64,000 nt of DNA from Chroococcidiopsis sp. CCMEE 29 (lineage in GTDB: Bacteria > Cyanobacteriota > Cyanobacteriia > Cyanobacteriales > Chroococcidiopsidaceae), in assembly GCF_023558375.1 (NCBI RefSeq), contig NZ_CP083761.1, forward strand, positions 5,535,001 through 5,599,000, read 5' to 3'. Below, piece by piece: positions 1-9,352 of the stretch (positions are counted from its first letter, which is position 1; each line of letters begins with the position of its first letter). Below the pieces are notes generated by a model. That model made no database searches and had not been told where the DNA came from. It was given only the letters and a program-made list of their open reading frames with translations. The position numbers and the translations under genes are program-made.

Positions 1-1
1 T

Positions 2-655
2 CACGCTCAGATAGCAGCTTGCGACCGACAAATACAAGAGTGCTTGGCTGAATTTAGCGACAAAGTTAATCTCGACGAATCTCCGCTTTCGCAACCAAAG
101 CATCCCCGCAATAAACCTCAAGGCAATGAACCCGCTTTTGATTTACGTACCCATCTCTACCGAATTAGTGGCGTGGATTTCACTGCTATTGATGGTCTTG
201 GTATCCTGACGGTGCAAACCATTATTTCTGAAGTCGGTTTAGATCCTACCCGATTCCCAACTGTTAAACACTTTACTTCCTGGCTTGGTCTTTGCCCTTG
301 CAATCGCATCACTGGTGGTAAAGTTAAACGTTCTCAAACTCGCTTGGTTGTTAACCCTGCTACCAACGCTTTCCGAATGGCGGCACAAACTGCTGGCAAG
401 AGCAATTCAGCTTTAGGTGCCTTTTATCGTCGCTTACGTTCTCGCCTTGGTACGCCCAAAGCTATTACTGCTACTGCTCATAAGCTGGCACGAATTTTCT
501 ACCGACTTTGGACAACAGGAGGTAATTATCAAGATCCTGGCATGGATTATTATGAACAACGTTACCAAGAACGAGTTATTAACAACCTCCAAAAAAAGGC
601 TCTAGCTTTAGGTTTTGAACTCATTCCTCAGCCCGAAGCAAATACGGTTTCTTAG
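2..655 (+). CDS. IS110-family transposase, 5' end outside the window
   Basis: Carboxy-terminal part of an IS110/IS116/IS902-type transposase (Transposase_20 domain), the RuvC-like enzyme that moves IS110 elements. The frame is open from base 2, so the protein starts upstream of the window. The TTG at 44 is not a credible start. Family marks are a helix-hairpin-helix-like stretch around DFTAIDGLGILTVQTI, then WLGLCP, the basic GGKVKRSQTR stretch and FYRRLRSRLGTPKAI. The stop is only a few bases before the broken end of an ISKra4 transposase on the opposite strand, so the element appears to have inserted into that older IS. IS110 elements lack clear inverted repeats, so the exact end (about 656-668) cannot be set. 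The domain part is intact and may be active. Confidence 0.88.
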   Translation, partial: HAQIAACDRQIQECLAEFSDKVNLDESPLSQPKHPRNKPQGNEPAFDLRTHLYRISGVDFTAIDGLGILTVQTIISEVGLDPTRFPTVKHFTSWLGLCPCNRITGGKVKRSQTRLVVNPATNAFRMAAQTAGKSNSALGAFYRRLRSRLGTPKAITATAHKLARIFYRLWTTGGNYQDPGMDYYEQRYQERVINNLQKKALALGFELIPQPEANTVS

Positions 656-660
656 GAGAG

Positions 661-1899
661 CTATAAAGACAGCCAACTCATCCCCTTATTCTTCTGCCGA
701 GACCCAATTGCCAAATCTAAGCCCTTTTCGGCGCGTCCGCTACCTATAGTTTTACCAGCTTGACTCCGGCGTTTGTAGTTGATAATTTCGTGTTGATGTT
801 TTTCCAAATAGCCAATCAACTCGTGCCACTTATCGGGATTTCTAGCCTTAAGCTGGTGTTTCAAATATTCAAGAGCAATAGCAGTATTGCCCTGCCATAA
901 TTGCGCTAGTAAGAATTTTAAATGCTTTACTTTCTCAAGCTTATTGGCAGCAATCATGGACATCATCTCTCGAAACTTCTTGCTCAGGTGATACCAATCT
1001 AAAATGATGGTAACTGCTACACAAGAAATAGTGAGAAACCGATGACGGATAGTTCTGGCTCCATCAGTAATTGCTACTAAATTTAATGGGAAAGTTTGAC
1101 TTCCATACTCTTGGATGACTTTAGCTTTAACAATACGAGCTAAATTTAGTAAATCTTCACCTTGTGTATTAATAGGAGCGGCTATGTACTCAAATCCAGC
1201 AGTCGCTTTTTGTAGAATGACAATATCTGTAGTAATAGCTGGAGTTTTATTGCTTATATGCTTTTGGCTCTTATCTTCATCTTTTGCCTCTTGGCGTTCG
1301 GTTTTTTGACGCAATGACCTTGAATCCCATCATCAAATACAAGAATTTCTTTTTCTTGAGGATTGTAAATATCTACAATGGGATTCACTGGGAGCACATC
1401 ATCGTTATTTTCAGCTAAAGTTGCTCTGGTACTTTTGTAAATCTCTGGGCTAATTTCTAGGGCTTTAGCACTTACAATTTGCCCAATATTCCGGTTACTT
1501 AATAACCTTTCTCTACTGGTTCGCTCCACTAAAAGAGCTACTTCTTCATAGCTCATACGATTGCTATAGTAGCTACATAGCTCTTGCAATCTTGAACTCA
1601 CATAGCCTTTTTGCAATTCGTTTGTTAAAGTCAAATAGTTTGTTTCTCGTGCATCAAATTGGTATTTTTGTAAACAGAACACGAACTTTCCGTGTAACGC
1701 CTTAATCCACACCAGTCGTGTGCCGTTACAACTGGCTTTCTGGTTTTTTTATCTCTTGGGTAAACTGCTTTTGAGCCTCAGTTAACAAGCTGGCTTCTAT
1801 TTCTGGCAGTGCTTGTCGTTTCCATGTCTCCACTGCTCCCTCAATGTCATCCAAGCTTTGAGTCCCTAAATCTATTTCATGTGGAGCAAGTTGGCTCAT
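661..1899 (-). pseudogene. ISKra4-family transposase, frameshifted and 3'-truncated
   Basis: Remains of an ISKra4-family transposase. Three reading frames line up end to end. An amino-terminal piece starts with MSQLAPHEIDLG at 1899. A middle piece (about 1745-1254) contains VWIKALHGKF and VFDDGIQGH. A carboxy-terminal piece (1314-661) contains ITDGARTIRHR, ILDWYHLSKK and GKTIGSGRAEKG. The first frame change lies at a run of seven A (minus strand, near 1744-1750), the second at a run of six A near 1303. The protein stops at MSWLSL, where relatives continue for about 25 residues, exactly where the IS110 unit begins. Programmed frameshifting is possible at one A-run, but two shifts plus a lost tail make a dead element more likely. 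Confidence 0.82.
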
Positions 1900-2027
1900 G
1901 ATATTCCCTGCTTCCAGAGCGAATCACAATTTCCACTTTTGCTCTCATACTTAACTCCTGCTGCCGTTCGCTCCTACCCTTTTAGAGCTGTTCTCTCAGT
2001 TTACCGACATCAACGGATAATTTACAG

Positions 2028-2603
2028 GTGGAAAAATTATCACCGTTGAAACAAGTATTAAAAGCTTTTGATTCAGTTTCACCACAGCAAATTCGGGGTT
2101 TAGATGTGGCTTGTGGCACTGGTAGAACAATCAAATTAACTGGCGCTGCTTTGCCTCAATCATCTCTATATGGCACAGATTTGTCACCTGCATACTTGCG
2201 TAAAGCAGAGCAGTTGCTGTCTCAAAATTCTGGAGAACTACCGCAACTTCTACAAGCTAATGCTGAAGAATTACCATACCAGGATAACTATTTCCATGCT
2301 GTAACTTGTGTTTTTCTCTTCCATGAACTACCAGCAGTGGCACGTCAAAGAGTAATTGAGCAATGTTTCCGAGTTATTCAGCCAGGCGGAACATTTATCA
2401 TCTGTGACTCAATTCAGGTTAAAGATTCTCCTGAGATGATGCCCGCGATGGAATACTTCCATGACACATTCCACGAACCCTATTACAAACATTACATCAC
2501 CGATGATTTGGTAGAACGTTTGGAAAAAGCTGGTTTCCAAAATATTTCAACGCAAGTGCATTTTCTGAGCAAATACTTAATCGCACGTAAGGCAGCTGTA
2601 TAG
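2028..2603 (+). pseudogene. Class I SAM-dependent methyltransferase, 5'-truncated
   Basis: Carboxy-terminal two thirds of a class I methyltransferase that transfers a methyl group from S-adenosylmethionine to an unknown small molecule. The Rossmann SAM motif is clear at the very start (LDVACGTGRT), followed by the acidic ribose-binding end of strand 2 (GTDLSPAYL), the LLQANAEELPY motif and a post-motif (CFRVIQPGGTFIICD). Only 24 residues precede the SAM loop and the only start is a GTG without a convincing ribosome binding site. Relatives carry a longer amino-terminal lobe. The upstream frame closes at 1983 next to the end of the ISKra4 remnant, so insertion probably removed the 5' end. The surviving part might still be made, but function is doubtful. 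Confidence 0.7.
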
Positions 2604-2702
2604 GGTCAGGAGTTACGCAGTTGGATAAAGCGACAATACCAATGGACATTGAGTAAGATGACATCAGACACAAAGTGTCGCCATTTGAATAAAGAGGGAG
2701 CA

Positions 2703-2816
2703 GACACGGGAAAGCAAGGTTGGAGTTTTCAGCTTTCCCATCTTACTACTTCTGTGGTAGAAAATTTGCAACAAATGAGAATGAGCCATTCTCAAAATGA
2801 GTTAGATGAAAAATAA
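2703..2816 (+). pseudogene. Fossil fragment of an unknown four-copy family (copy 1)
   Basis: A short stretch that translates, in the frame ending at 2816, to SHLTTSVVENLQQMRMSHSQ followed by NELDEK and a stop. This matches the central part of the longer broken gene at 46162-47169 (VTDNLESMRTIHSQNQLDD) and similar pieces near 8000 and 41370. No start codon or flanking domain survives. It is the smallest of four related fossils in this window. The full family resembles cyanobacterial helix-rich proteins whose function I do not know. Confidence 0.5.
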
Positions 2817-2897
2817 TTCACCTTAAAGAATCTGCTTGAATATTGGGTTTATAAAGAGTATTCTACAAGCAACACTCAATCATCAATAGTGCCACTC

Positions 2898-4559
2898 ATG
2901 ACGAAATGGTTTAAAAACAAATATTGGCGGTGGGGACTTCTGTTAATTAGCAATTTTTTTCTACTTCAAGCAGGGTCAGCTAGGGCAGTTCCAGAAGTCT
3001 TAGTACCACCGTCACCCTTCAAGGGTTTAAATGGTTTGAGATTTGATTCTACAGGACAGCTATACGTAGGCAGTGTAGCCGAGCAAACTATACATAAGGT
3101 TGATGTAGCAACAGGCAAGTACGAGATCTTTCTCAAGCGCCCTGACGGTCAAGCTGACGATCTCATTTTTACGCCAAATGGTCAAATTTTTTACACCGCT
3201 TTACTCAGCAGTGAGGTGAGAACTTTTGACCCCCAAACAAACAAGTTAGCGACTATTGCTGCTGGCATACCAGCTGTCGATCCGATCGCCCAAGCTAAAA
3301 GCGGTCGCATCTTCATCGGTCAAAGTCTCAGTTTAAATAACACCGGACTCTATGAAGTTGACCCCACAGGGCAAAATTCCCCGCGTTTGATTCTCAACAA
3401 GCCAGGGTTAAATGCTTTTGATTTTGGCGCTGATGGACTCTTGTACAGTCCCGTTCAATTTACAGGAGAAATTATCAAAATAAATGTCGATACGGGCGCG
3501 ATCGCGCAGGTTGCATCGGGATTGACTAGTCCAACCGCTGTCAAGTTTAATTCCAAAGGCGAATTATTTGCGCTAGATGCTGCAACGGGTCAAGTTGTGA
3601 AAGTCGATCTCGCAACAGGTCAAACAAGAGCGATCGCTCAGTTACAGCCAGGATTAGATAATCTCGCCTTTGGTCCTACCGATTTGTTGTATGCCAGCAA
3701 CTTTGTGGATAGCGATATTAACGAAGTCAATACACAAACAGGTCGTGTCCGAAAAGTTGTAGACAGTGGAGGACTGACAGCACCAGGCGGACTCGCGGTT
3801 TATGGCAACTCGCTTTATGTTGCTGATACGAATTCCTATCGAGTTGTGGATAGGAAAACCGGACGCATACAGCAAACAGTTCGCAGTATTGTTACACCCA
3901 TTCAAAATCCTCTAACCGTCTCGGTGAACGACCGCAATGCAATTGTCAGCAGTTGGTTTGCTGGCGCTGTGCAGCGATTGAATCGAGCAACGGGAGCCGT
4001 AGTGAATACCTATACAGGCTTTGGCGTACCGTATGATGCGATTGAGCTAAAGAGCGGCAGTATTTTAGTTGCCGATTGTGCTTTAGGTCAGCTGACTCAG
4101 ATTGTAGATAAAGAAGGCACTAACCGACGCATAGTAGCAAAAGGTTTATCTTGTCCCACGGGCTTAGCTCTAGTGAATAATTCTACTGTTTTGGTTACAG
4201 AGTTTTTAGGCAATCGACTCTCTCGGGTCGATTTAACAACTGGGCAAAGTACTGTTATTGCTAAGGATTTATCCTCGCCAGAAGGTGTAGCTTACCATGC
4301 TGATGGAATTGCCGTGGTAGCTGAAACTGGCACGCAAAGCGTCCGAGCGATCAATATTAATACTGGAAAAAGTATCACTCTCAAGCGGAACTTACCAATC
4401 GGCTTATCGGGTTTTCCTAGCGGACCCCCACCTTATGGACTGACAGGAGTGGCGATCGCAGGGGACACAGTTTATATAACTGGCGATCTGGACAATTCTA
4501 TTCGAACGCTTAAGCTTGACTCAAGCATTCGCCACAAGCTCAGAAGAGGTTTGAGGTAG
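2898..4559 (+). CDS. Secreted six/seven-bladed beta-propeller protein (SMP-30/NHL-like)
   Basis: A protein of about 550 residues with an amino-terminal signal peptide (basic MTKWFKNKYWRW, then a hydrophobic LLLISNFFLLQ core and an ARA cleavage site), so it is probably periplasmic or secreted. The mature part is a run of about ten propeller-blade repeats of the type xxGLxFdsxGxLYVaDxxxxxIxkvDxxTGxxxxi, for example LDNLAFGPTDLLYASNF and TGLALVNNSTVLVTEFL. This resembles strictosidine-synthase/SMP-30 and NHL propellers. I see no clear metal-ligand set that would fix a reaction, so a lactonase role is only a guess. I chose the ATG at 2898 because the signal peptide begins there; a GTG at 2889 is in frame. 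The neighbours do not suggest a pathway. Confidence 0.75.
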   Translation: MTKWFKNKYWRWGLLLISNFFLLQAGSARAVPEVLVPPSPFKGLNGLRFDSTGQLYVGSVAEQTIHKVDVATGKYEIFLKRPDGQADDLIFTPNGQIFYTALLSSEVRTFDPQTNKLATIAAGIPAVDPIAQAKSGRIFIGQSLSLNNTGLYEVDPTGQNSPRLILNKPGLNAFDFGADGLLYSPVQFTGEIIKINVDTGAIAQVASGLTSPTAVKFNSKGELFALDAATGQVVKVDLATGQTRAIAQLQPGLDNLAFGPTDLLYASNFVDSDINEVNTQTGRVRKVVDSGGLTAPGGLAVYGNSLYVADTNSYRVVDRKTGRIQQTVRSIVTPIQNPLTVSVNDRNAIVSSWFAGAVQRLNRATGAVVNTYTGFGVPYDAIELKSGSILVADCALGQLTQIVDKEGTNRRIVAKGLSCPTGLALVNNSTVLVTEFLGNRLSRVDLTTGQSTVIAKDLSSPEGVAYHADGIAVVAETGTQSVRAININTGKSITLKRNLPIGLSGFPSGPPPYGLTGVAIAGDTVYITGDLDNSIRTLKLDSSIRHKLRRGLR

Positions 4560-4626
4560 TCAAACTTTGTTCTTCAATAGCTTTTGCGACGCAATCAAAT
4601 TCTCTGCCATTGAAGCGAACATCTGG

Positions 4627-5586
4627 TTACACAATAGTAGGTACTCGTGGCTCTAAATCTTGAAACAATGGCGTACTCAAGTAGCGCTCGCCAAAGCTCG
4701 GCTGAATCATTACAATTAATTTTCCTTTGTTCTCCGGGCGCTGAGCTACGCGGATTGTTGCACATAATGCTGCACCAGAGGAGATGCCAGAGAGTAGACC
4801 TTCTTCTTTTGCCAACCGCTGACTGTAAGCGATCGCTTCCTCATCAGTAACGGCAATTACTTCATCGATCAATTCAACTCTAAGAACTTGGGGAATAAAC
4901 CCAGCACCAATACCCTGAATTTTGTGCGCTCCCGGTTGTCCTCCCGATAAAACTGGGCTATTAGCAGGTTCAACAGCAATCGCTTGAAAACTTGGTTTCC
5001 GTGCTTTAATTATCTCTGCTACGCCGGTAATCGTTCCCCCAGTGCCGATTCCAGCCACCATCATATCTACTTGCCCATCTGTATCTGACCAGATTTCCTC
5101 TGCTGTTGTCTCTCGGTGAATCCGCACGTTAGCTGGGTTACGAAACTGTTGCAGCATATAAGCATGGGGTGTTGTGTCAACTATTGCCAGCGCTCGATGA
5201 ATTGCACCGCTCATACCTTCAAATCCTGGCGTAAGTTCTAGTTCGGCTCCATAAGCCCGCAACATTGATCGTCGTTCAATGCTCATTGTATCTGGCATCG
5301 TCAAGATCAAGCGATACCCTTTCGCAGCTGCCGCCATTGCCAAGGCAATTCCAGTATTTCCTGAAGTGGGTTCGACTAAAGTCGTCTTTTCTGGACTAAT
5401 TAATTCCTCTTGCTCTGCGGCATCAATCATGCTAACACCAATTCGATCTTTGACTGAGGCAGAAGGGTTCATGCTTTCCAGTTTCACCACAATTTGCGCT
5501 ACACAACCTTCGGCTGGCGGAATGTTGTTCAGCTGCACCAGGGGAGTACAACCGATTAATTCTGTAATGTCTTTGGCGATACGCAT
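4627..5586 (-). CDS. cysK: Cysteine synthase A (O-acetylserine sulfhydrylase)
   Basis: PLP enzyme making L-cysteine from O-acetylserine and sulfide in the cytoplasm, the last step of sulfate assimilation. The 319-residue length is normal. Visible marks are the PLP-binding lysine in PSASVKDR (K46), the substrate loop TSGNTG (74-79), the phosphate-binding loop [10 protein letters not shown] and the closing SGISSGAA motif. The start [12 protein letters not shown] matches the usual amino-terminus (helix then GCTPLVQL). It is followed on the same strand by a broken ETHE1-like metallo-hydrolase, a family that handles persulfides, so a small sulfur group may once have existed here. Nothing suggests inactivation. 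A cystathionine beta-synthase function is less likely because the CBS domains are absent. Confidence 0.93.
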   Translation of the reverse strand: MRIAKDITELIGCTPLVQLNNIPPAEGCVAQIVVKLESMNPSASVKDRIGVSMIDAAEQEELISPEKTTLVEPTSGNTGIALAMAAAAKGYRLILTMPDTMSIERRSMLRAYGAELELTPGFEGMSGAIHRALAIVDTTPHAYMLQQFRNPANVRIHRETTAEEIWSDTDGQVDMMVAGIGTGGTITGVAEIIKARKPSFQAIAVEPANSPVLSGGQPGAHKIQGIGAGFIPQVLRVELIDEVIAVTDEEAIAYSQRLAKEEGLLSGISSGAALCATIRVAQRPENKGKLIVMIQPSFGERYLSTPLFQDLEPRVPTIV

Positions 5587-5645
5587 GGCTTTAATTGATT
5601 GTTAGTTGGTCAAAAGAATTATGAATTGTTAAATTCTCAGCTTCT

Positions 5646-6023
5646 TTAATGTTGAGTAGGAGAAGTTAGCATTTGAGAGGAAGCTACGTTACCGCAATGC
5701 TCGTTAGCAGGAATCGCTTCCATCATCTTTTGCGGCTCCGGTAGCTCCAAGTTGGTCATTAGTTTAATGAAGCTAGCGCGATCGCGTCCGCTAAACCGAG
5801 GATTCCACCGCTTTTCTTCCCCAGCAGTTCCAGTTATATGGTCGGCGTGAATATGCGTTTCTAGGCAGTACCGAAGCTTAAAGCCAAGCTCCTGAAGGAG
5901 ATTGCGATCGCGCTCAACTTGTTCCAAAACTGGATCGACCAGAACAACTTCTTGTATTTTTGGGTCAGCAATCAGGTAGGTATACGTTTTGGATTCAAGA
6001 TCGAACAACTGCCGAAAAAACAT
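5646..6023 (-). pseudogene. ETHE1-like MBL-fold hydrolase with internal deletion
   Basis: A 125-residue remnant of an MBL-fold hydrolase of the persulfide-dioxygenase (ETHE1) group. The start MFFRQLFDLESKTYTYL at 6023 has a strong ribosome binding site (AGGAGGG). The first 60 residues are normal and end in the metal motif THIHADHITGT. The sequence then jumps in frame to GEEKRWNPRF, which in relatives lies about 110 residues later, and ends with the normal PEPQKMMEAIPAN tail. The missing block holds the remaining metal histidines and the bridging aspartate, so the product cannot be a working dioxygenase. The frame stays open across the junction. Upstream residues (to 6140) read through from noncoding sequence. 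Confidence 0.8.
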
Positions 6024-6165
6024 ATCTAGCCCTCCTGGTACGTTTAATGCCTGTGACTTCAAGCAAGTTCTGCTGGGGCGGAGGTAGCAGAAAGCTAAGT
6101 GCAACTGCTTTCTCTCGCCCAAAGAGCTATTCCTTATCAACTACGCTAGCTATGGATGAGCTAAG

Positions 6166-6804
6166 CTACTTGTTCGGCTGCGGAGTTATCCGTAGATAAG
6201 GCTTGACCTCTTTATAGCCCTTCGGAAATTTTTGCTTTAACTCATTAGGATCTTTTATTGAAGGAACGATAACGCAGTCATCTCCCTCTTTCCAGTCGGC
6301 TGGAGTAGCAACTTGGTAGTTGTCAGTCAACTGTAAAGAGTCAATTACCCGCAAGATTTCATTAAAGTTACGACCCGTACTCGCGGGATAGGTAAGCGTT
6401 AACCGCAGCTTCTTTTGAGGGTCAATGATAAAGACGGAACGAACAGTTAAGGTATTATTGGCATTAGGATGAATCATGCCATAAAGGTTAGAAACCTTAC
6501 GATCTGGATCTGCCAGGATGGGATAGTTAAGCTGGGTAGTTTGCGTTTCTTCAATGTCTCCAATCCATCCTTTGTGAGACTCGACATCATCAACGCTCAA
6601 TGCCAGTACTTTAACATTGCGTTGATCGAATTCAGGTTTAAGTTTAGCAACAGCACCTAGTTCAGTCGTGCAAACAGGTGTGAAGTCCGCTGGGTGAGAA
6701 AATAGCACAACCCAGCTATCACCTACCCACTCATAAAAATCGATCTCACCAGTACTCGACGCTTGAGTGAAATTTGGTACTGGACTGCCTAATTGTAGGG
6801 ACAT
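6166..6804 (-). CDS. 1-Cys peroxiredoxin (Prx6 family)
   Basis: Thiol peroxidase reducing hydrogen peroxide and organic peroxides, cytosolic. The 212-residue protein starts at MSLQLGSPVPNF (6804), preceded by AGAGG. The peroxidatic cysteine is C45 in the motif HPADFTPVCTTELG; the resolving arginine region is SVFIIDPQKKLRL. The long carboxy-terminal arm (TPADWKEGDDCVIVPSI, KGYKEVKPYLR) is typical of Prx6/1-Cys rather than AhpC. A cysteine in the DDCVIV segment is common in the group and is not the 2-Cys resolving site. It probably protects against oxidants. It sits on the same strand as the broken persulfide hydrolase and cysK, with about 140 bases between genes, so co-transcription is possible but unproven. 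Confidence 0.92.
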   Translation of the reverse strand: MSLQLGSPVPNFTQASSTGEIDFYEWVGDSWVVLFSHPADFTPVCTTELGAVAKLKPEFDQRNVKVLALSVDDVESHKGWIGDIEETQTTQLNYPILADPDRKVSNLYGMIHPNANNTLTVRSVFIIDPQKKLRLTLTYPASTGRNFNEILRVIDSLQLTDNYQVATPADWKEGDDCVIVPSIKDPNELKQKFPKGYKEVKPYLRITPQPNK

Positions 6805-7544
6805 GATAAACCTCTGATTTAAACAACAGAAAAACAATCTAATCAACTAGGTTAATGGATTTATTCAAAGTTGCTGAATAGTATGCTTTGATCGCAAATG
6901 CGATCGGGTAGATCGGATAGCTACTGAAGATCGTCATGACAGTTGCTCTCATGAATAGCAGCCTAGCCCAGTATTCTAGTGCACAGTTCCTTTTTAGAGA
7001 AGTTGATTCGGTAGAGGAGCGATCGCAAAAACAACCATGCTCGCATAAGCAAGAAAACCAAATCGAACAAATCAGCCGATCCCTAACAAGAATAACAACT
7101 GCTTATTTATTATTTTATCGCATTATTTGTTTTTCTTATTTGCAATATTGAGGATGACGTTTGTTTGTTGACCTAATATTAATAGGTTAATACAACACAC
7201 TACAATATGCAACATCATACAATCAAATATATAAATTTTGTTTTTAAAATCAATTTTATACTTTTGAAGAAATGGGATTTTTTCACCTAGAGGACAATTT
7301 TTTCTACCAAAGAAACGATTGTTACAATTGTTTGTAGTTATGTTACCGTAGTTTTTTAGCGACAGATGCAGATGATAAGAAAAAACAATTGCAAATATTT
7401 GCTAAAGGCTAGATTTTAGAACAAGTCAATTTTATGTGTCAAATCTTTGAGAGAGTAACATAATTAAACTCCACTCGTTTGTAATCTCCTGTCCTCAAGA
7501 ACTTTTTATAACACAACCCATACACTAAGTATCTGTTTCAAATT
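6805..7544. other. AT-rich intergenic stretch, one doubtful small ORF
   Basis: A 740-base spacer, clearly more AT-rich than its surroundings from about 7080 onward. It has one open frame (6936-7151, plus strand, 71 codons, MTVALMNSSLAQYSSAQFLF) with no recognisable domain; the first third has cyanobacterial codon use, the rest looks random. It may be a decayed gene. The promoter of the peroxiredoxin must lie in 6805-6935, but I cannot point to a box. Nothing else is recognisable. Confidence 0.3.
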
Positions 7545-8030
7545 CTACGGTAACTGTTGCTTCACATCTGATGAATTAATCTTGTCTAAATTATTTGGCT
7601 TCACAGTCAATGTGACATCGCGTACTTTAACGATCGCTGTCGAGTCTGTTAGCTCTGTTGCAATCTCCCAACAGCCACTAGATTTATTTTCCTCACCTTT
7701 AAGTTTGACTAAGGTGAAGACATCACCCACTTGGCAACAAACTTGAGTCAGCGCTAGGAACTTTTCTACGCTGCTTGACAATCTCTTTGGCAATCCGACC
7801 GAGAGGGAACATTGCCATTAGCTGTTTATATGGCTTTGTCCCATACTTGTCGCTGCTCTTCAGCATCCTTTAAGCTGGCTAGAGGTTTAACTTGCTCTAA
7901 CTTAGTAGGTAGGATTTGAGCAGGAATCGTTCTCAAATTTCCATTTAACTAATTTGCTTCATTTAACTAGTTTTGAGAATGAATCGTTCTCGATTGTGGC
8001 AAATTTTCTACCACCATCATGACTGCAAAA
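7545..8030 (-). pseudogene. Fossil of the unknown four-copy family (copy 2)
   Basis: Decayed copy of the same gene as at 46162-47169. Read on the minus strand from about 8030, the translation contains MVVENLPQSRTIHSQN, then two stops, then RTIPAQILPTKLEQVKPLAS, LKDAEEQRQVWDKAI, a stop, and TANGNVPS. A frame change leads into an open 82-codon tail (CQVGDVFTLVKLKGE to DKINSSDVKQQLP) matching the carboxy-terminal piece of the 46 kb copy. At least three stops and one or two frameshifts rule out a product. The parallel order of segments in both places shows they are copies of one ancestral gene. Confidence 0.65.
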
Positions 8031-8200
8031 ATTGTTGAAAGCAGAAAAGCTCCTTAGAAGAGCTTTCAATCATCCGCTGGATTGCACTGTTAGGCGGCGA
8101 TCGCTTAATCAATTATGGCTGAAATCTAAAGACCTCCATCAAGCAATCTGATGTTTTTTCTCAAGTTTCTTGCACCTAACCCACCGCTGCAATCGCCAAC

Positions 8201-9352
8201 CTACTTTGAACGTACCTGTAACAAAAGCTCTTGTACAACTCGTTCGGCTGACTCTAAAGCTGCCTCCATTCCACCAGAAGTAACAGCAGTATGTTCCCCA
8301 GCAAAGTGAATACGGTGCCAAGGTCGTGCCATTTCATCTGCCCATTGTCTAATCTAACCAGGAGCAAAATGGGAATAAGCGCCTAGAGAGAATGGATCGC
8401 TGCCCCAAGTAATAACACGGCTAATATCCACATTCTCTGCCATAGCTGGACGTATCTGTTGCAGTTGTGCCTTTACAGTCTGCTTAACTTCCGAGCGCAT
8501 AATCAGCATCAAAGGACGAGCCGTCTGCACAACGTACAGTGACTCCTGTAGCAATGCTCTTGACCTCTTCTACAACCTTGTGCAAATGAATGGGAGAAGA
8601 TACAGCAGCAGCTAGTTTTTCGGGTAATCGGCTATTCCCACCTGCAACTTGTAGTGGTTTAGAGCCCCGATCTTGGGCGAACTGGTCGTTTTTCAACCCT
8701 CATAATGCAGAAGCGGTGGTGATGCTATTCATTGAAGGCGGAAAGATATCCATTAGTCGGAGTGCTTCCTCTGAGGCTCCCTGAATCTGCAAAAAGTCTT
8801 TTAGAGAGATATCGAGATTTCTGTACCTCTGTACAATCCAGTCTGTTGGCGTTTTGAGAGGATTATGCGGACGTAAACAATGTTTCATCAAAGCAGGAGG
8901 TAGAATCTGCTTTTCCGACTTGGCTAAACGATTGGCTTGGGAGGATGCTCATTGTTTTGGTAAAACAGATTAACCATTGACATGAAATAGCACTTGCGGC
9001 GAAGGTTTAGGTTGAAGTTCCAGAGGAATCTTGTAGCGAGCAGCTAGCTTCAATAAACGGGAGTATTTCTCACTCAATACTTGGGCTCCGGCTTCTGGTT
9101 TTCCGGGTAAATCGTCTAAAGTCTGAACACGCTCACCAACGCGATCGCGCCCTTCCAATACGGTGACCTTAATTCTTGCCCTTTCCAAGAGTAATGCGGC
9201 ATATAAGCCGGATAACCCTGCCCCCAAAACTAAGACAGAGGGCAATTTTTGGCAGTATTAGCCCTTACTTGAGTGTTTTGAAGGCTAAAGGACAAGGCGG
9301 TTAGACCTAGCCCCCAAAGAAATTTGCGACGCTTGAGTAGTTTTAAGTGCAT
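8201..9352 (-). pseudogene. Tat-exported flavin amine oxidase, multiply frameshifted
   Basis: Remains of an FAD-dependent amine oxidase that would deaminate amines or amino acids in the periplasm. Pieces in several frames follow the family order. A twin-arginine signal (KRRKFLWGLGLTALSF) starts at 9352. Then come the FAD dinucleotide loop SVLVLGAGLSGLYAALLLE, a mid region (GASEEALRLMDIF, VAGGNSRLPEKLA, HLHKVVEEVKSI), ITWGSDPFSLGAYSHFAPG, and the carboxy-terminal FAD motif IHFAGEHTAVTSGGMEAALE ending at 8201. At least five frame changes separate them, so no enzyme is made. Its ATG overlaps the stop of the upstream methyltransferase (TGATG), so the two were translationally coupled and probably acted on the same compound. 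Confidence 0.8.

Noticed and set aside
1254-1314. Canonical programmed -1 frameshift in the ISKra4 transposase
   Set aside because: The A-run is not a standard X-XXY-YYZ heptamer in the upstream frame, a second frameshift lies near 1745 and the 3' end is missing, so decay explains it better.
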